64,000 nucleotides of DNA from Channallabes apus (taxonomy: Eukaryota > Chordata > Actinopteri > Siluriformes > Clariidae), in assembly GCA_030522415.1 (NCBI GenBank), contig CM060118.1, positions 27,305,151 to 27,369,150 of the forward strand, in the 5' to 3' direction. The notes beneath the pieces were generated by a model that was given only the letters and a program-made list of their open reading frames with translations, searched no databases and was not told the DNA's origin. The position numbers and the translations under genes are program-made. Of the stretch, positions 1-30,465 are shown in pieces. The first letter of the stretch is position 1; each line of letters starts with the position of its first letter.

Positions 1-546
1 TTCTTCATTGGAAATCACAAAGAAAACTGTATGTTCGCTTACGTTTCAATGAAACATGTTTTACTTCCATGCTCTTACATTATAATGTCTTCACAAGGTT
101 GTATCAATACTTTTTTTTTTTACCAATTTCTTAACTAGATTTGTTAATTACAGATTTACTCATACATTTAGAAGCACCATAATGTGAACTCTCCTGCTTG
201 TCCATAACATAAAATAAAAGCAGGGACATTCTTGGTTAGTCATGCACTGTTATTAGAAGACACAGGATTGTACAAGCTATCTGTTTAAAAGAAAAGGCAA
301 ATCATATGCTCACCCTTATGTGGTTAGTACAGATATTTACAGATATGTTACATCACCTCCACTTGAAGTTTTTCCACATGATTAATTTACCTGTCACTAA
401 ATTACATGGTTCAATTTGGCAATGGCTGCAACTTCGGCTACTATACACTTTACGGTAACAGCTGGATTATGTTACTGGGTTGGTCTTCCAGGGTCTTTTG
501 GATTTAAAGTTCTTGTGGGAAGCTGAGAAGTTGCTGCACAGACACA
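1..546. other. 5' flank of cpxm1
   Basis: AT-rich sequence with no coding signal, no repeat family I recognise and no clear TATA box. It should hold the cpxm1 promoter and 5' UTR. The ATG at 547 follows GACACA, an acceptable start context. Confidence 0.4.
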
Positions 547-17009
<16,463 letters not shown>

Positions 17010-17435
17010 ATGGTACACTCTAAAATTACAAAATTCCTAAAGAAGGAATTTTGGAAACACTGATAACAGAATGAGAATATCAGGAGACTTAGATAGATGG
17101 AAAGTATTAGTATGTACAAAGGATGCTCAGTCCGTTTCTTACATTCCCAACTTGTTACAAAATTCATTCTGGGATCTGAACTGTTTAAATTAGAAATTTA
17201 CACCTGGGTAAAAGAAACACAGGTATTTTATACTTTTAAAAGGATGTGATCGGTATTGAATTAGCCCATGTCTGCTCTGCACCGTGTGTCCCTGAGCAAC
17301 TTTTTTTTTATCAATGACATTAAGAACTCATGTAGGCTAAATGTGAAAAACTCAAGTGAAAAAGGTAAGGTGTAGCTGGTTTTCTATACCTGTAACAATT
17401 TTGCATCAGCAACATGTAACATGATTTTACACTTC

Positions 17436-17441
17436 AATAAA
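17436..17441 (+). promoter_or_regulatory. Candidate cpxm1 polyadenylation signal
   Basis: An AATAAA hexamer lies about 430 bases after the cpxm1 stop codon, the first canonical signal on this strand after the gene. Its use is inferred only from position. Confidence 0.45.
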
Positions 17442-18300
17442 ATAACCATTTTGTTTGAAATTTTTAATGATTTTGAAACTTACTCTACTCATTGTAAAGT
17501 GCTAGTGGTTGTAATGGTGTTATTCAAAATCGAGCAATGTCAAAAAGCACTAAAGACAGCTAATGTTCATTCATTCATATTCAGTAAAGGCTTTATGTTG
17601 GTCAGGGTCATGGTGGATCCATGGTGTGCAAATACAAGCCGAATAAGATAGCCAATCCAAGGAAACTGAAGAGAACATGGGGAGAACATTCTCTACAGTA
17701 AGCAGTAAGTTTATGCAATCATCATGTGACTGTGCATACTTAGGGTCCAAAATACTGAACAAACCAACTGGGACAAAAGGTCTTTGGGTCAAACCCCAGC
17801 TCATGCTGCTTCACAGGGGTCAGCTGTAATGCTCAGCACTTCCTATATTTTTGTTGGACCGATTTCACGCTCGAACTGATCGCAACAAAGTCTTGGTGCT
17901 GATGATTTGGAATGCAGGTGGTCAAACTAACACCCAATGAAGCACTGGAAATAACCAAAACCAGTGAAATATAATGGGATATTGTGTACATACACAACAC
18001 TTACCTTAATCTCATAAAGGAGTTTCTTACTAGTTGTGAAGTTAAATTTAATGTGGTGACAATAAAAAAAAAAAAGTAGCTATATTATTAGCCCAGTTAA
18101 AATATGTTCCATCTGGATGCAGTCACTGGGTCGATAACCTTAAAACTGAGCTGCAAAATAGTTAAACAATTTTTTATATATATATTTTTGGAGGACACAT
18201 TAAAACCATGTTTAATACAAAAATATAATTTAATAATTCGGAATTGTAGCACATTATCCCATATTCAGGCAAAATGCTCTAGACAAAGAGTGACAAAATC

Positions 18301-18306
18301 TTTATT
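18301..18306 (-). promoter_or_regulatory. Candidate dcaf10 polyadenylation signal
   Basis: AATAAA on the minus strand about 1.06 kb beyond the dcaf10 stop codon. Assigned by position only; the 3' UTR would be about 1 kb. Confidence 0.35.
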
Positions 18307-19364
18307 GTTTTGTACCACTAACATCATTCTGTAACTTAGTAGAGCACAGGAATGCCGCTCCCCCAATATCCTCTTTTCTCTATTCCCCCTTTTCCAGATG
18401 TTTTAGTCATGGAACCCAAACATTACAGAAGAATCAGTCAGTTCCATTTAACTTGAAAGCTAAATTAATTAGAGACATTAATACATTATGCAACTGCATT
18501 TTAAACATGTTGCCATAATAATTTCCCACAGTCCTTTCTGTCTTCATCACAGCTCAGCTTCTGAACTGTCGACAGGGAGTGCACATACTTCTGACACTGC
18601 ATGAATTTGAGGTATAGACAACAGCGTTGGTTGAGCTTGTCCCATCTGAGAGTGTCGGTGTACGTGAGAGATTGAGAGAGGAACTTTACTGGAGCCTCTA
18701 CTCACATTCTATTCTCACTCACCCAGGAATCATCATCGGCAATGACCTCACCTACCAGCAGATGCACATAACTCTGAAACACACTCACACAAATGTACTG
18801 CTTCAACTGTCTACATATCAGTCTTAACTTAATGTCTCAAGAAGCAAGCTGCCTTTCACACATGCCACACAATCACACAAATAACAGCTCATTTTGGAGC
18901 TGTGTGAACACTGTGCTGCTAAAAAAAAATTGGCAAAACTCAGAAAACTCCATCCATTACAATATTAACAGTTTGTACTGCTTACATTCAGTGCTACTTT
19001 ACATGTTAACGATAATGCTGTAGGAGGAGGGTAGCATTAGACATGCAGGTCAGGCTTTGACACCAGAGAGAGGTCATGTGCCGAGGTGTAAAGATGGTGC
19101 AAAATAACATTGCAATCTTAATTTCACCATGAGCACAAACCAGCACTCTGCATACATCCCTCTAAATCAGAGGCATGCACTCAAACGTGTTTAATGGCTA
19201 TTTCTCTCAGTACTGCACATGTACATTCAAAAGTTTGTAGAGATTACACAGATTAAAGAGCACAAAAACTGCTGTAAAAACACCCGACTCGTTTACACAA
19301 ACCTGCACTCACACCTTGACACCGTGAAGGATCAACCTGCCAGACAACCAGGTTTGTGTGTGTG

Positions 19365-22300
19365 TTAAAAGTGGGGTTGATAGAGTGCTACACGTCCGCT
19401 GAGGCAGCCTGAGGCCAGCTGACAGTGTGTGGGTGAGAACTTCGAGGTAAGCACTACGTCACTGTGAGAGTAGATTGAGCGAACTTCGCGCAGCACCGCC
19501 GTACGCTCGGGCACACAGTCCTGAAGCTCGGCACAGTTCTCGTCGAAGGCCAACAGACGCACGCCGTACCCATATGGAGAACAGATAAGGCGACCGTCTG
19601 GGCTGAAGCACAGCTCCTTGATATAGCCGCGGCCCACGTTGGCCTCCTCGATGTAGTGCGTGAGTCGCAGAGAGCAGCGAGGCGAGGCTGGCAGCCGCGG
19701 AGGGGCTCCCTCCTGAAACTCGTACACACACGTCCACTGCAGGAGAGAGAAGCAGGGCAATCATAGTTTGTTGTGTAATAACTAGGGCTGCACGATATTA
19801 GGAAAATATGCGATATTGTTGTTGAATATTGCGATAACGATATTTCTTGCGATATTAGCATTATATCATCTACTTGGGAGGCGGGTATAAAGATAGTAAG
19901 GGCCCATCTGATTGGTCAAATTTGGACACAAAGGCTTGACACATACATTAAATTTAATTTATCCCAAATCTTTGCGATACAGATATTGCGTATACCATTA
20001 TCGCGATAACGATAATTTTTTTATATATCGTGCAGCCCTAGTAATAACTACAAATAATATAGGTAAAAGTTGTCTTATTAAAAACTGGCATTTCATATCA
20101 CTTCTGTCTCTGAATTTTACAGGGAAAGAATAAACATGCTTCTCTGTCTAGTCACCTTTAAACATTCTCGTTCCTGTCCTCCCTTTTCTCACTTAATGTC
20201 TCTAACCCAGTTGCTGTCTGAGGTCCCACTAGCTTGCTGTTAAGTTATTCACATCAATGCATATGCCTCCATGAGCTTAAACAGAATGCCTGGTTTTTGT
20301 TTTGAATCGGTGGCCAATTTTTCCCCATATGTTTTGTTTTGGTTGTGCTACAATATTTTTATATTCCTCAGGTTCAGCCTGCTGAAACACTTTGGTTTGC
20401 ATCTGCTTTACAGTGACTGGAGGAAAAGCTGCTGTTTGTGTATGCTAAAGGGGCACGAAGTTCAACTGTGTTTATTATATTGCACACAAAAAACGCAAAG
20501 CAACAGGACAAAGGCAACTATAATCATAAATCTCAATCATCCTCTCTTTTCGGTTCCTACAAAATTCGTTCCTAATGGAGATTGGACAGAAACAGTGTTA
20601 TTTAGTGCTTTAAATGCACTGTGATGTAAAATGGTCTCTAGAGAACATTAGTGACCTATAACTAATGGATCCATACAGAAAAAAAAAAAAAAAGATTATA
20701 CGAGTAAAAGCATATACTGAACAAGCTGGGCACTTTCATTACCAAACCAGAAAAAAACTTGCAATCAGGAATGGCTAATGGTGGCCAATGAATAATGATC
20801 CAAGAAACCTGCTGATGTAAGTGCAGGTTCACCCTGCATTCTCTTTAAGACTGTCCACAGCTCTGAGTCCATGAGTTTTTGCACCCAGTAGATAAATTTA
20901 TACTAGACATTACTTAATGCTACAAGTTATGGGTTTGTTTTCCTCTATAATACTGCTGTGTATTACTACTGACCTCCTGATCATCCATGTTGCTGGAGCA
21001 GCGCAGGAGTGTGGCCCAGCCTTTGGGGTGCAGCTGCAGTGAAGTGATGCAGTTCCCACGGTCTCTCTCACCTGGGATCTCTGGGGTTAAAACCTCCAGA
21101 CTGTTCCTAGGAGACAAACCTGAGAGGAAAAAAATACACATGTGCATGCCCACAAAGTTCAGCAAAGCAGGAGTAAAAACCCTATGAAAACAGTTCACTC
21201 TAAATTCCCTGAAACTAATTTTCGCTGTATTTGGTCAAATATGTTCAACTCAAGCTCCCAAATGGCAAAAAAAACAGAATAGCATTAATAGCTTTATCTT
21301 CAGGAAAGGATAGCATTACTCCATCCTCTGGCAATAATTCTAACACTAGCTAATTGTGAGTGTCTGCGAGCTTGTGTATTAAGAGCAATCTCCTCTAACC
21401 TTCACCCTCCCCGGTCAGTAGTAATCATGATAACAGCCAATGGGTGGAAATTTACCAAATTAACAAATTGTGAAAACAAGGTGTCAAAATAAATCCACTG
21501 ACCCTCTCTATGAGGATGGGCTTTGTTGTCGTTGCCATGGCGAGACCCTGATGTCCTGGAGCCTGTTGAAGAACCTTCTGGAAAAGGAGAAACCATTTTT
21601 ACATTATAGTCACTCCCATATATTTTGGAAGAAAGCTACATTCTTTTGGCCTCTGTCCACCACCAATTTGAATTTTAAATGAAAATATTAAGATGTGAGT
21701 GAAGTTGTATACTGTTTTACTCATGTTTGGACGTTTCTCATTTTTCACACAAATGAGGACTAACTGCTTACATGGTGCACACTTCTGGGACTTTGCACAT
21801 TGTTCTGCTCATGTCTGGACATCTGGAGTCTGGACTCCTTAAGAGTGTTCTTGACTTGGCCAGATGTTGTGAGAGAGTTTTTCTTTACTATGGACGGAAT
21901 TCAGCAATCATCCATTTGGCTGTCTTGCGCTGTCGTCTTCCAGGTCTTTTCCTGTTGCTGAGCTTGCCACTTATTTCCTTATTTTTAAGAATGTTCCAAA
22001 ATGCCACTCACAATGTTTTCCTATCTCTCTGATGGGTTTTTTTTCAGCCTAATGAGTGCCTCCTTCACTTCCATAGACACCTCTTTGAACCTTATGTTGA
22101 CAGTTGAGTGAACAGCTACCGAATGTAACACACAGAACCACCTCCAACTTTTATCTTCTTGGTTAGAAATGGAGTACCAAGGGAACAGGCCACACAAGGC
22201 CATTCAACTCAAATTCAATGGTGGTATACAGAGACCAAATGCCAAAACACTTATGTTTGTTCCACATTTTTAAGGACCTGACTACTTGTCTGGGCAACAA

Positions 22301-25035
22301 AAACACCATATAGTCAAAAATATGTGGACACTCAACCATCACATGCACTTCGTGAACATCCCATTTCAGACATAGTCCATTTGCTGTTATAATAACCTCC
22401 ACTCTTTTGGAAAGACTCTCACTCTTTGGAGTGTAGCTGTGGGGCTTTGTGCTCGTTCGGGTTATTTAGTTAGGTCAAGTGTAGGAAACTTTTGTATCCT
22501 ACACAGTTGTACGATTCCAACTTTGTGACAGGAGGTTATAGAAAGTCTAAAAATGGATGTCATGGTCAGGTGTCCGCAAATCTTTGGCAATATTTACTTA
22601 ACATGTTAAACTAACATTCAAAATGTATGCTGCAACTGAGTGACCCGAGAGAAATATATTTTAAACTTTAGCAGGTTTTAACTGAAAATTCTTGCGTGTT
22701 ACAATCATGCATTTTTTTATTTGGCTCCTCTTTATCAAAATGTGCACAGTACAAATTTTCTACAAATGCTTTAAATGAAAACCTTTCTTTTTTAAACACT
22801 TCATGTATTTCACATGCATACCTGTACTAAGTGGAGTGCGTCTGGCCCGTAGGATACGGTAGCTGCCGACCTCCAGGCTCTGAGTGAGGTCAAGATCATG
22901 CAAAATAAGCAGGTAACCAGAGGAAGTGGAGATGAGCATCTTGCTGCAGTCTGGCGTTAGACGCATCCGCATCAGGTAGCGTGTGTGAAAGAACTTCTTA
23001 TGAGGACAGCCGTCTTCTGTGAACCTGTGCACATTCACCCAAGTTAGGTCTCGTTAAATAAATCCATGTGCACAAAAGATGTTGAGATGCCCAATAACAC
23101 AAACCTGTTGGTGTCCCAGGTGATAACATTTCCATCGAAGCCAGAAGTAACAAGCAAGCGAGTATGCGTGTCATACTCGATATTCTTCACCCAGCTAGCA
23201 TGGCCGTGCAATGAACACACCTTTGAGCTCAGCTTTCTTAAGTCCCACAATGCAATGGTGGTGTCATCAGAACAGGTAGCAAACAACCGGTTATCCAGAA
23301 ACCTGCAGGACACTCAGAGAATCAGTCTGTAAACAGGTGGTGAATCATTTTCAATAATAGCTTGGCAGTCTAGTTCAGTTACAAGGCAGGTTGCACATTT
23401 GTATTATTGGGCATAAAATGTGTATCACTTGAGATTTTCTATGAGAAGAATCAGGCTCAGTGCTGATTGACAGATGGTGGAAAAGCTGTATGTTTTCCAA
23501 CACAGTAAAGTCTTTGGGACTTTTTTGGGTGTAATAACTTAACAATATTAGGATCTGACTTATATGCACAGATTCCACAACATTAAACACACCTGTAAGT
23601 TCTAAATAATTAAAAGACATAAGTTGGCACTGGTATAAGAGGAATAACATTGAGATTTGCTGTTAAAATGATCGACATGTGTGTTGAAATGGCCCACCTC
23701 TATGCTTCAGCCGTCTTAGCCTCCACATCACTGATTGTTTTCCTATAACAGCACTCCCATCATCTTTTGATTAAGTATGGATTAACGGGATCTTATCACC
23801 GTTTCCATGACATTACCTGAAATCAGCTTTGTATCAGATGTAGATGAGATAGTACCTGAGTGGACCTCCCACGTTATAAAAATTGCTTCCTGGTGTACAC
23901 ACATACTATAACAGTGTGGCAGGGCAGGCGTAGCTCAAGGGTTAACGTTGGAGTACTGATCAGAAGGTCGCCAGTTCAAACCCCAGAACCACTGAGTTGG
24001 CACTGTCGGGCCTTTAACCCTCAACCGCTCAGATGTATAATGAGATGGTGTGCAAGTTACTATGGACAAGGGCATCTGCCAAGTGCAGTAAATGCAATAC
24101 TGCTGAAAGGGAATCAAAATGCTGTGTCCACATGGCCAGGACATACACCTTGTATCCTGCGCATCCTAATACTACTACTAAAATTAATTTGACTGTTACA
24201 TCACACATTTCATACAAACACCAATTTGACCACTAATTCCACTGGTTTATTGCATCATATGACTACAATCTATAATCTGGATGGGGTTTAATGTTCAGAT
24301 TGTCAATTACATACTACAAGGTGCAAAATATATATCAGATCTGCTTTGGTAGTTTCACTGAAATGAATGAACAGTGGTTTCTGTGTATAACCAGGAGGTG
24401 ATGAAGTGATGTACCTGATGTTGTTCACACAATCCTCATGAGCCTCCACTAACGTTTTGATGTGTTTGGACGAAACGGGATCGAACAGCAACACTTCAGT
24501 CTGCTCACAGGCCACAGTCAGCACCGACCTAAACACACACACACACTTTGTCTCTCGCAGATTTACACCTCCATGCCGGGCTGAGTGTATGAGAAGAGCG
24601 GGAGCTTCCTTACCCGTCCGGCGAGTACTCTAGGTTGAACACGGCGCCGTGAGTTTTGGTGCTGAGGTTCACCGAGTCCGCAGCGGGACTCATGGATGAA
24701 TAGAGGCGAGTCATAGTCCTAAAGTTATCCCGGGCCGGATCCACGAGCGGCCCTGTGCGCACGCTCCGGTTCCGCAGCCAGGAGAAAAGCGACTCGCGCG
24801 CGCATGATGATGTCCTGCAGCCTGAACCCGGAGCTCCGCCGCGCGCCGCCGCTTCAGGCCGCGAGCTGCATTGAGTCTGGGAATTCTCGCGCCTGCGCTC
24901 GGGAGACGACGGTTTCGAGCGGACATTCTCTTCCTCCTCCTCCTCGCTCTCGTCCTCTCGAAACAGTTCGTCGGAGTCGCGGGTGAGCCGAGCTTCCTCT
25001 GGATCGCAGCTGTCGCTCGGTTGGCCCGAGCTCAT
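19365..25035 (-). CDS. dcaf10: DDB1- and CUL4-associated factor 10 (WD40 protein), 7 exons
   Basis: Substrate receptor of CUL4-DDB1 E3 ubiquitin ligase. Exons in transcript order: 25035-24614, 24528-24415, 23302-23105, 23024-22822, 21577-21503, 21119-20974, 19736-19365; phases agree and give 509 aa, somewhat shorter than the human protein as I recall it (about 559). The low-complexity N-terminus has an acidic run (EDESEEEEEEN) and Arg/Pro-rich sequence. WD40 repeats follow, with the DDB1-docking type boxes IALWDLRKL and WDTNR. Other DCAF10 hallmarks are HTRYLMRMRLTPDCSKML, THYIEEANVGRGYIKELCF and the C-terminal FSPTHCQLASGCLSGRV. Start chosen at the first ATG before MSSGQPSD; the open frame continues upstream only through non-ATG codons. 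Exon 5 (Gly/Ser/Arg/His-rich) is a flexible insert between blades. A hAT MITE sits only 46 bases upstream of the last exon. Confidence 0.93.
19783..20040. mobile_element. hAT-type MITE with exact 8-bp target duplication
   Basis: 258 bases bounded by inverted TAGGGCTGCACGATAT-type ends, flanked by exact GTAATAAC on both sides (19775-19782, 20041-20048). The interior is rich in CGATAT-type subrepeats and lacks coding capacity. It lies in dcaf10 intron 6. Confidence 0.93.
22304..22595. mobile_element. Tc1-type MITE remnant
   Basis: Imperfect inverted ends: ATAGTCAAAAATATGTGGAC on the left and GTCCGCAAATCTTTGGCAAT on the right. The middle is non-coding. A related decayed end is present at about 50836-50884 (GGTGTCCCCAAACATTGGTC). 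In dcaf10 intron 4. Confidence 0.55.
23924..24112 (+). repeat. SINE family B (V-SINE-like)
   Basis: tRNA-like head GGCGTAGCTCAAGGGTTAAC, B box CGCCAGTTCAAACCCC, then CCTTTAACCCTCAACCGCTC and ACAAGGGCATCTGCCAAGTG. Same family as 13084-13256. In dcaf10 intron 2. Confidence 0.75.
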
Positions 25036-25260
25036 AATGGCAGTGTCGCGCTCGGCGGCTCCGTTTTGAACCGTACAAACGGACAAACCGACCGACTCGC
25101 GGCCTCTGCTTTACCGTCCGACCGCTTGCTGTTAGCTATCACCGGACAGAACAGCACCAGGGCTAAAACCGCAAACGCCAAAAAGCTCCCGTTAGTGCAA
25201 ACAATCAAACGGTCCCGAGTACGCGCAGACAACAAATGACGTATTTCCGGTTCCTTTTTA
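24640..25260 (-). promoter_or_regulatory. CpG-rich promoter and first exon of dcaf10
   Basis: GC- and CpG-dense stretch within otherwise AT-rich DNA, covering dcaf10 exon 1 and about 200 bases upstream. An ETS-type ACCGGAAAT motif (minus strand, near 25245) lies upstream of the ATG. Typical of a TATA-less housekeeping promoter; no start site can be fixed from sequence. Confidence 0.5.
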
Positions 25261-26164
25261 GCCGGCGACCGCTATAGGCGCCATTGACAGGTAGCTGAAG
25301 TTACCGCTGGAAGATCATCGCATCACCTGTAGAGCCGACAGGGAGTCATGAAAGCATTCCTGCTCGATATCATTTAATTAAAAACGTAAAAAAAAAACAC
25401 TTAAAACAAAAAAAACTTCCAATGAGCGTTTACTTGGTTCACCAAACACATTTATTTTACTATTTAAAAACGTAGAAGAGTATATTCTTCTCCTGTTGTA
25501 CTACCAGGGACTGAGATTTGATGGCAATTATTAATTACCATAAATATCTCTATTAATAGAGATCAGGTTTATAAAATGCTCTTTGTAAGGGTGTCTCCGA
25601 AATGCTGAAATGTGAGAAATTGTACATTATACTGTAGGCCTTACACTAGACTAGATATACATTAAACCAAGACCAAGCAACAGGCCTTTAGCCAACTTCA
25701 CGCCTATGACTGAAGTAAGGTCAATACTTCCTTAAAAAACAAAAAAAAGAAAGAAACCTTACTCCTTAAACTATATTAATACTATTGAACAATTGTAAAT
25801 CCTTAGTAATTTTGGTCTTCTTTATGGTCTCAGTTTTAACAAATGTCAGAAAATTTATCTAGCTTTAAATAACGATTTCACAATTTAATATTGAACAAGA
25901 AAACAGATTTTTTATGTAAATAATAAAAAGACCAAGCAAGTGAAAGCAATGACCAAATGTATGTTTTTAACTTTACAAAAGGTTTACAGTTTTTAACAAA
26001 TGGTTAATGGTATTAACAACTTTTATTGCCTGTTGTCCTGTATACGGTTACCTTGCTCCCCAATTCCTGGAGGTGCACGGCGACAGTGCTAACCACTACA
26101 CCACCATGCCGCCTTCCCTGATTCTGTACTGCTTTAATTAATTATCTACCAAATCATATGAAAT
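25036..26164. other. dcaf10-pomk intergenic region
   Basis: Contains the dcaf10 5' flank (first about 250 bases, CpG-rich) and the pomk 3' UTR. A minus-strand AATAAA at 26027-26022 is a candidate pomk polyadenylation signal. A reverse SINE family A head lies at 26053-26114. The rest is AT-rich with nothing recognisable. Confidence 0.5.
26053..26114 (-). repeat. SINE family A head fragment
   Basis: Reverse complement begins GGCGGCATGGTGGTGTAGTGG and continues through TTAGCACTGTCGCCGTGCACC, the tRNA-like head only. It lies within the probable pomk 3' UTR. Confidence 0.75.
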
Positions 26165-27298
<1,134 letters not shown>

Positions 27299-27907
27299 TT
27301 AACCTGTAGGGTAGAAAAGAAAAATTTTATTTATTTTCCAGATAAAGACTAAAGTAAAATTCTACACATCAAACATACTTTTTGAGCACACAACAAACAC
27401 ATAATACTGCCTGCAGTGTATGTATGGTATATATATCATATACAGTACTGTATATCAAAATTACAATGTCACTTTTTCCATAATGAAACAGCTTACATGA
27501 CTATGTTCTAAGAGGTTTGTATAAATAATTGAGGTATGGCTATGGAGCAGCTACACAAGTACGACCTAGCGTTAGGGATAGCCTACATACCCTTTGTACA
27601 CTCATCAGGCACTTTATTACTTCATATAAATATATACTTTATAACTGAGGCTGTTCTAAGAGCAATGTAAGGCCCTTTCCAGTAATAAGTTTTTTCTAAT
27701 GAAGAGCTAAATTTTTGTTGAATCTTCCCAGCACTGGAATTATTACTTTAACCACTTCTTATTTCAAATAATAATATATAAATAGTCAAGTATGGCTATG
27801 ATAACATGTATCTTTTTAAAACAGCCAAGTTTGCCATGCATATGTTATTTGGCACATTGAACTTGATAATCACTCACCCACCACCTACTGTATAACTTTG
27901 TATAAAG

Positions 27908-28112
27908 GGGTCGGGAGGGGGGGGGGTGGAGGGTGCATGAGGCGGGGTACACCTTAAACAGGGTGCCAATCCATCAGAGGGCACTCGTCTACTGTACTGG
28001 GACTGTAGGAAGAAACACACCAAGCACAGGGACAACATGCAAATTCCATGGAAATCGAATCCAGATTCTGAACGTGCATGGGTCAGTGCTACTAAGCCAC
28101 CACGCCACCGGA
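27908..28112 (-). repeat. SINE family A, reverse, diverged
   Basis: Reverse complement shows GGTGGCGTGGTGGCTTAGTA at the head and CCTGTTTAAGGTGTACCCCG near the 3' end, in correct family order. Confidence 0.7.
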
Positions 28113-28282
28113 ACTTGATAATGCTTCTAGTAATTATCTTGGGATTGTAACACGTGTTTTTTTTTTTGGGATGGTTAAAATTGTTTCCTGGAATCAATGC
28201 AGACTCTATACCAGCTTGTCTAAATTAAAAAATAATAGGCTGGAATTGAACCCAGACCCTTGGAACTCATCAAGTTAGCATG

Positions 28283-28515
28283 ATCTGCCAGTGCTTGGTG
28301 GCTTTCATCTGGGTATTCTGGTTTCCTCCCAAACTGTTTAACTGCCCTTCCCACATTCTCCATGTTTAAGCGTGTGAATGTGAGTGTGTGTGCATGCGCA
28401 TGTGTCCCCTGTGATGGATTGGCACGCTGTCCAGGGGCTACTCCACCTTGTGCCCCAAGTCTCCTGGGATAGGCTCGACCCTGTATACAACATAAAGCAG
28501 TATAGATAATGATTT
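28283..28515 (+). repeat. SINE family A, 3' part
   Basis: Starts at GTGCTTGGTGGCTTTCATCT and includes TGTGATGGATTGGCACGCTG and AAGTCTCCTGGGATAGGCTC; the tRNA-like head is absent or unrecognisable. Confidence 0.7.
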
Positions 28516-29499
28516 GAGTTTTTACCATTTCTCCCATGTTGAGCCCTTGTGGTCACGTGATATAAAATGGCGACCACCAGGGCAGACATTATGTAGAATA
28601 AACATGCTTATTCATGCAGTCTACAAAACTATTTGTTGTTCATCTCATGTGCACTTAGATCAGCAAAGCATTAAGAATAACTAGTATTTGATGGTCGCTG
28701 ACTGTACAGGCAACATATTAAACCTGAAATATTCGAGCTAGAAATTACTTGTTTAAATGATTTTGACTCGATACGTAATGTGAAGAAACATTAAACATAT
28801 ATTTAGGCAAAATGACAGGTTTAATGTCTAAACATCTCTTAACAATAGTTTGTTAAATCCTCACGCTTACCCCACTTTTGCTAAATCGTATGCATGCCCA
28901 CATCTACCAAGTTCCTCCTAAGTATACCGAGCATGATGGTGAAAAAACAACAACTTGAAAGTACTCTTACATGTTATCATATCTCCATGAAAGTACTCTC
29001 TTCGGTAGCACTTATTCGATGAACCTGAGATGCAGATTTGAAAAGAATGTAAAATCACTACTGCCAACTAGGGGCACTTAGGAGTACTGCTCCCACATAG
29101 ATTGAGTCAGGATTATTATATTTAAGGAGTCATGCAACTTAAAAAAAAGTATAAAACATGAATAGGCTTAGGTAAAAATGTAAGCATTTTGTGTCCAAGT
29201 AAAAGTTTACATAGTATAAATCAGTTTAAACAGTATAATCATCTCTCTGAAGTTATAAATGTATTATTTTTATTCAGATCATTTTTTATTTATTGGCGCG
29301 TGTGCAGTGTTTTCCACGTCTCCATGGATCAGCTTCATTTAATATTAACTCGTTAATTTGACACCCTGACTCTTGTTATTTATTTGAACATCAGGGTACG
29401 GACCTTTAACGTGAGAGCGCTGGCTGTTAATAGGAAAGCGTCTTGTGTTTGGATACCGCAGACAGACGGACAGGTGTGTAATGTAGGGAGATCTGAGCG

Positions 29500-29907
29500 A
29501 TGGAGACGCTGAGGCGCGTGGAGGAGATCGGAGCGGAGCGGCGCGTGCGGTTCCGCGTGGCGTCCGCGCGCAGCGGCAGGGTGCTGCGGGAAGTGTTTAG
29601 GGAAGGCGAGGAAAGCACCGAGGACTCGGCGGATTCAGACACAGCCGCCGGCTCGGAGACTGAGCGCGCCGCCTCTCCCGCCATCAGCGAGGCGAACGGG
29701 CATCTGATCGGCCTGGCGGTGGAGCAGCACCCGGGGGACAGCGGCAGTGAGCCGGACGACCTGCTGGTGTACGCGAGCGCGGCGCACGAGCAGCTGTTCA
29801 GCCGCAAACGCGTGAACATCTTCAGCAAGAACGGCACGATCCGTGGCGTCAGGGACAAAGTGAGCGCAGGCCAAGTGCTCTTCAATAATCTCTCGAAACT
29901 CTACGGG
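29500..29907 (+). CDS. grxcr1: Glutaredoxin cysteine-rich protein 1-like, first coding exon only
   Basis: 136 codons ending at a GTAAGT donor in phase 0. GRXCR1 is a stereociliary protein of inner-ear hair cells; loss causes deafness and balance defects in mammals. The match rests on RRVRFRVASARSGRVLREV near the start and on SRKRVNIFSKNGTIRGVRDK plus VSAGQVLFNNLSKLYG at the end, which line up with human GRXCR1 exon 1. The middle is acidic/Ser-rich and diverged. The glutaredoxin domain and the CxxC-rich C-terminus should follow in later exons, but I cannot find them in the 2.5 kb before the oppositely oriented yipf7, nor later in the window. A good acceptor (TTAACAG, exon from 30727) would add 14 in-frame codons and a stop at 30771. 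The codons are GC-rich, within a CpG-rich 5' region. Confidence 0.72.
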
Positions 29908-30170
29908 GTAAGTTGGTCGGTGTTTAGGAGTATAGGCTCAAACAGTATGCAAGTATGTTATCAGTCCTTTAAAATTATGTTAACTGAAAATGTTAGAGAA
30001 GTTACACTATCAACCTAATGATGTTAGATGTTATGCTAACAAAGGGGAAAAACTATTAATTAATTCAATCAGACAGTGAGTCAGCATAGACTGAAGCATC
30101 ACACAAAATGTGCAGTTTTCTTTTCAGTTTCTTCATTTCTATTTATAATAAATAATATGTGAACGTATTT

Positions 30171-30465
30171 GGCAGCACAGTGGTTAGCACTGGCACCGTG
30201 CACCTTCAGGCTCCAGGTTCAATTCCCGCCTCAGATCTATGTGCATGGAGTTTGCATGTTTTCCCTGAACTTGGTGGGTTTACCTCCTGGTTCTCTGGTT
30301 TCCAAAGACCTGCAAATTAAGCTAATTGGCATTCCCAAACTGCTCATAGTGTGTGAGAGTGTGCGTCCTGTGATGGATAGATACCCCGACTTGTGCACTA
30401 TGTCTCCTGGGATAGGCCCCTTGACCCTGTATACAGAATTAAGCAGTACAGGCGATGGGTTACTG
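30171..30465 (+). mobile_element. tRNA-derived SINE, family A
   Basis: Head CAGCACAGTGGTTAGCAC, B box CAGGTTCAATTCCC, then TGCATGGAGTTTGCATGTTT, GTGATGGATAGATACC and TCTCCTGGGATAGG. Moderately diverged. Confidence 0.8.

Larger units (their letters stand above)
17010..19364. other. Convergent cpxm1-dcaf10 intergenic region
   Basis: Holds the 3' UTRs of cpxm1 (plus) and dcaf10 (minus), which face each other. About 17565-17700 resembles a decayed SINE-like segment (GGTCAGGGTCATGGTGGATCC). No further exon or RNA gene is evident. Confidence 0.5.
27304..29499. other. pomk-grxcr1 divergent intergenic region
   Basis: pomk and the grxcr1-like exon are head to head. The interval holds two SINE family A fragments (27908-28112 minus, 28283-28515 plus), a possible pomk 5' UTR exon from about 28971, and CpG-richer DNA in the last 200 bases before grxcr1. 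No other coding signal. Confidence 0.5.

Noticed and set aside
19454..19861. Overlapping minus-strand frames across the last dcaf10 exon
   Set aside because: Other-frame shadows of the WD40 exon, which explains the coding signal.
25033..25086. N-terminal extension of dcaf10 to 25086
   Set aside because: The upstream in-frame codon is TTG, not ATG; the ATG at 25035 is the first proper start.
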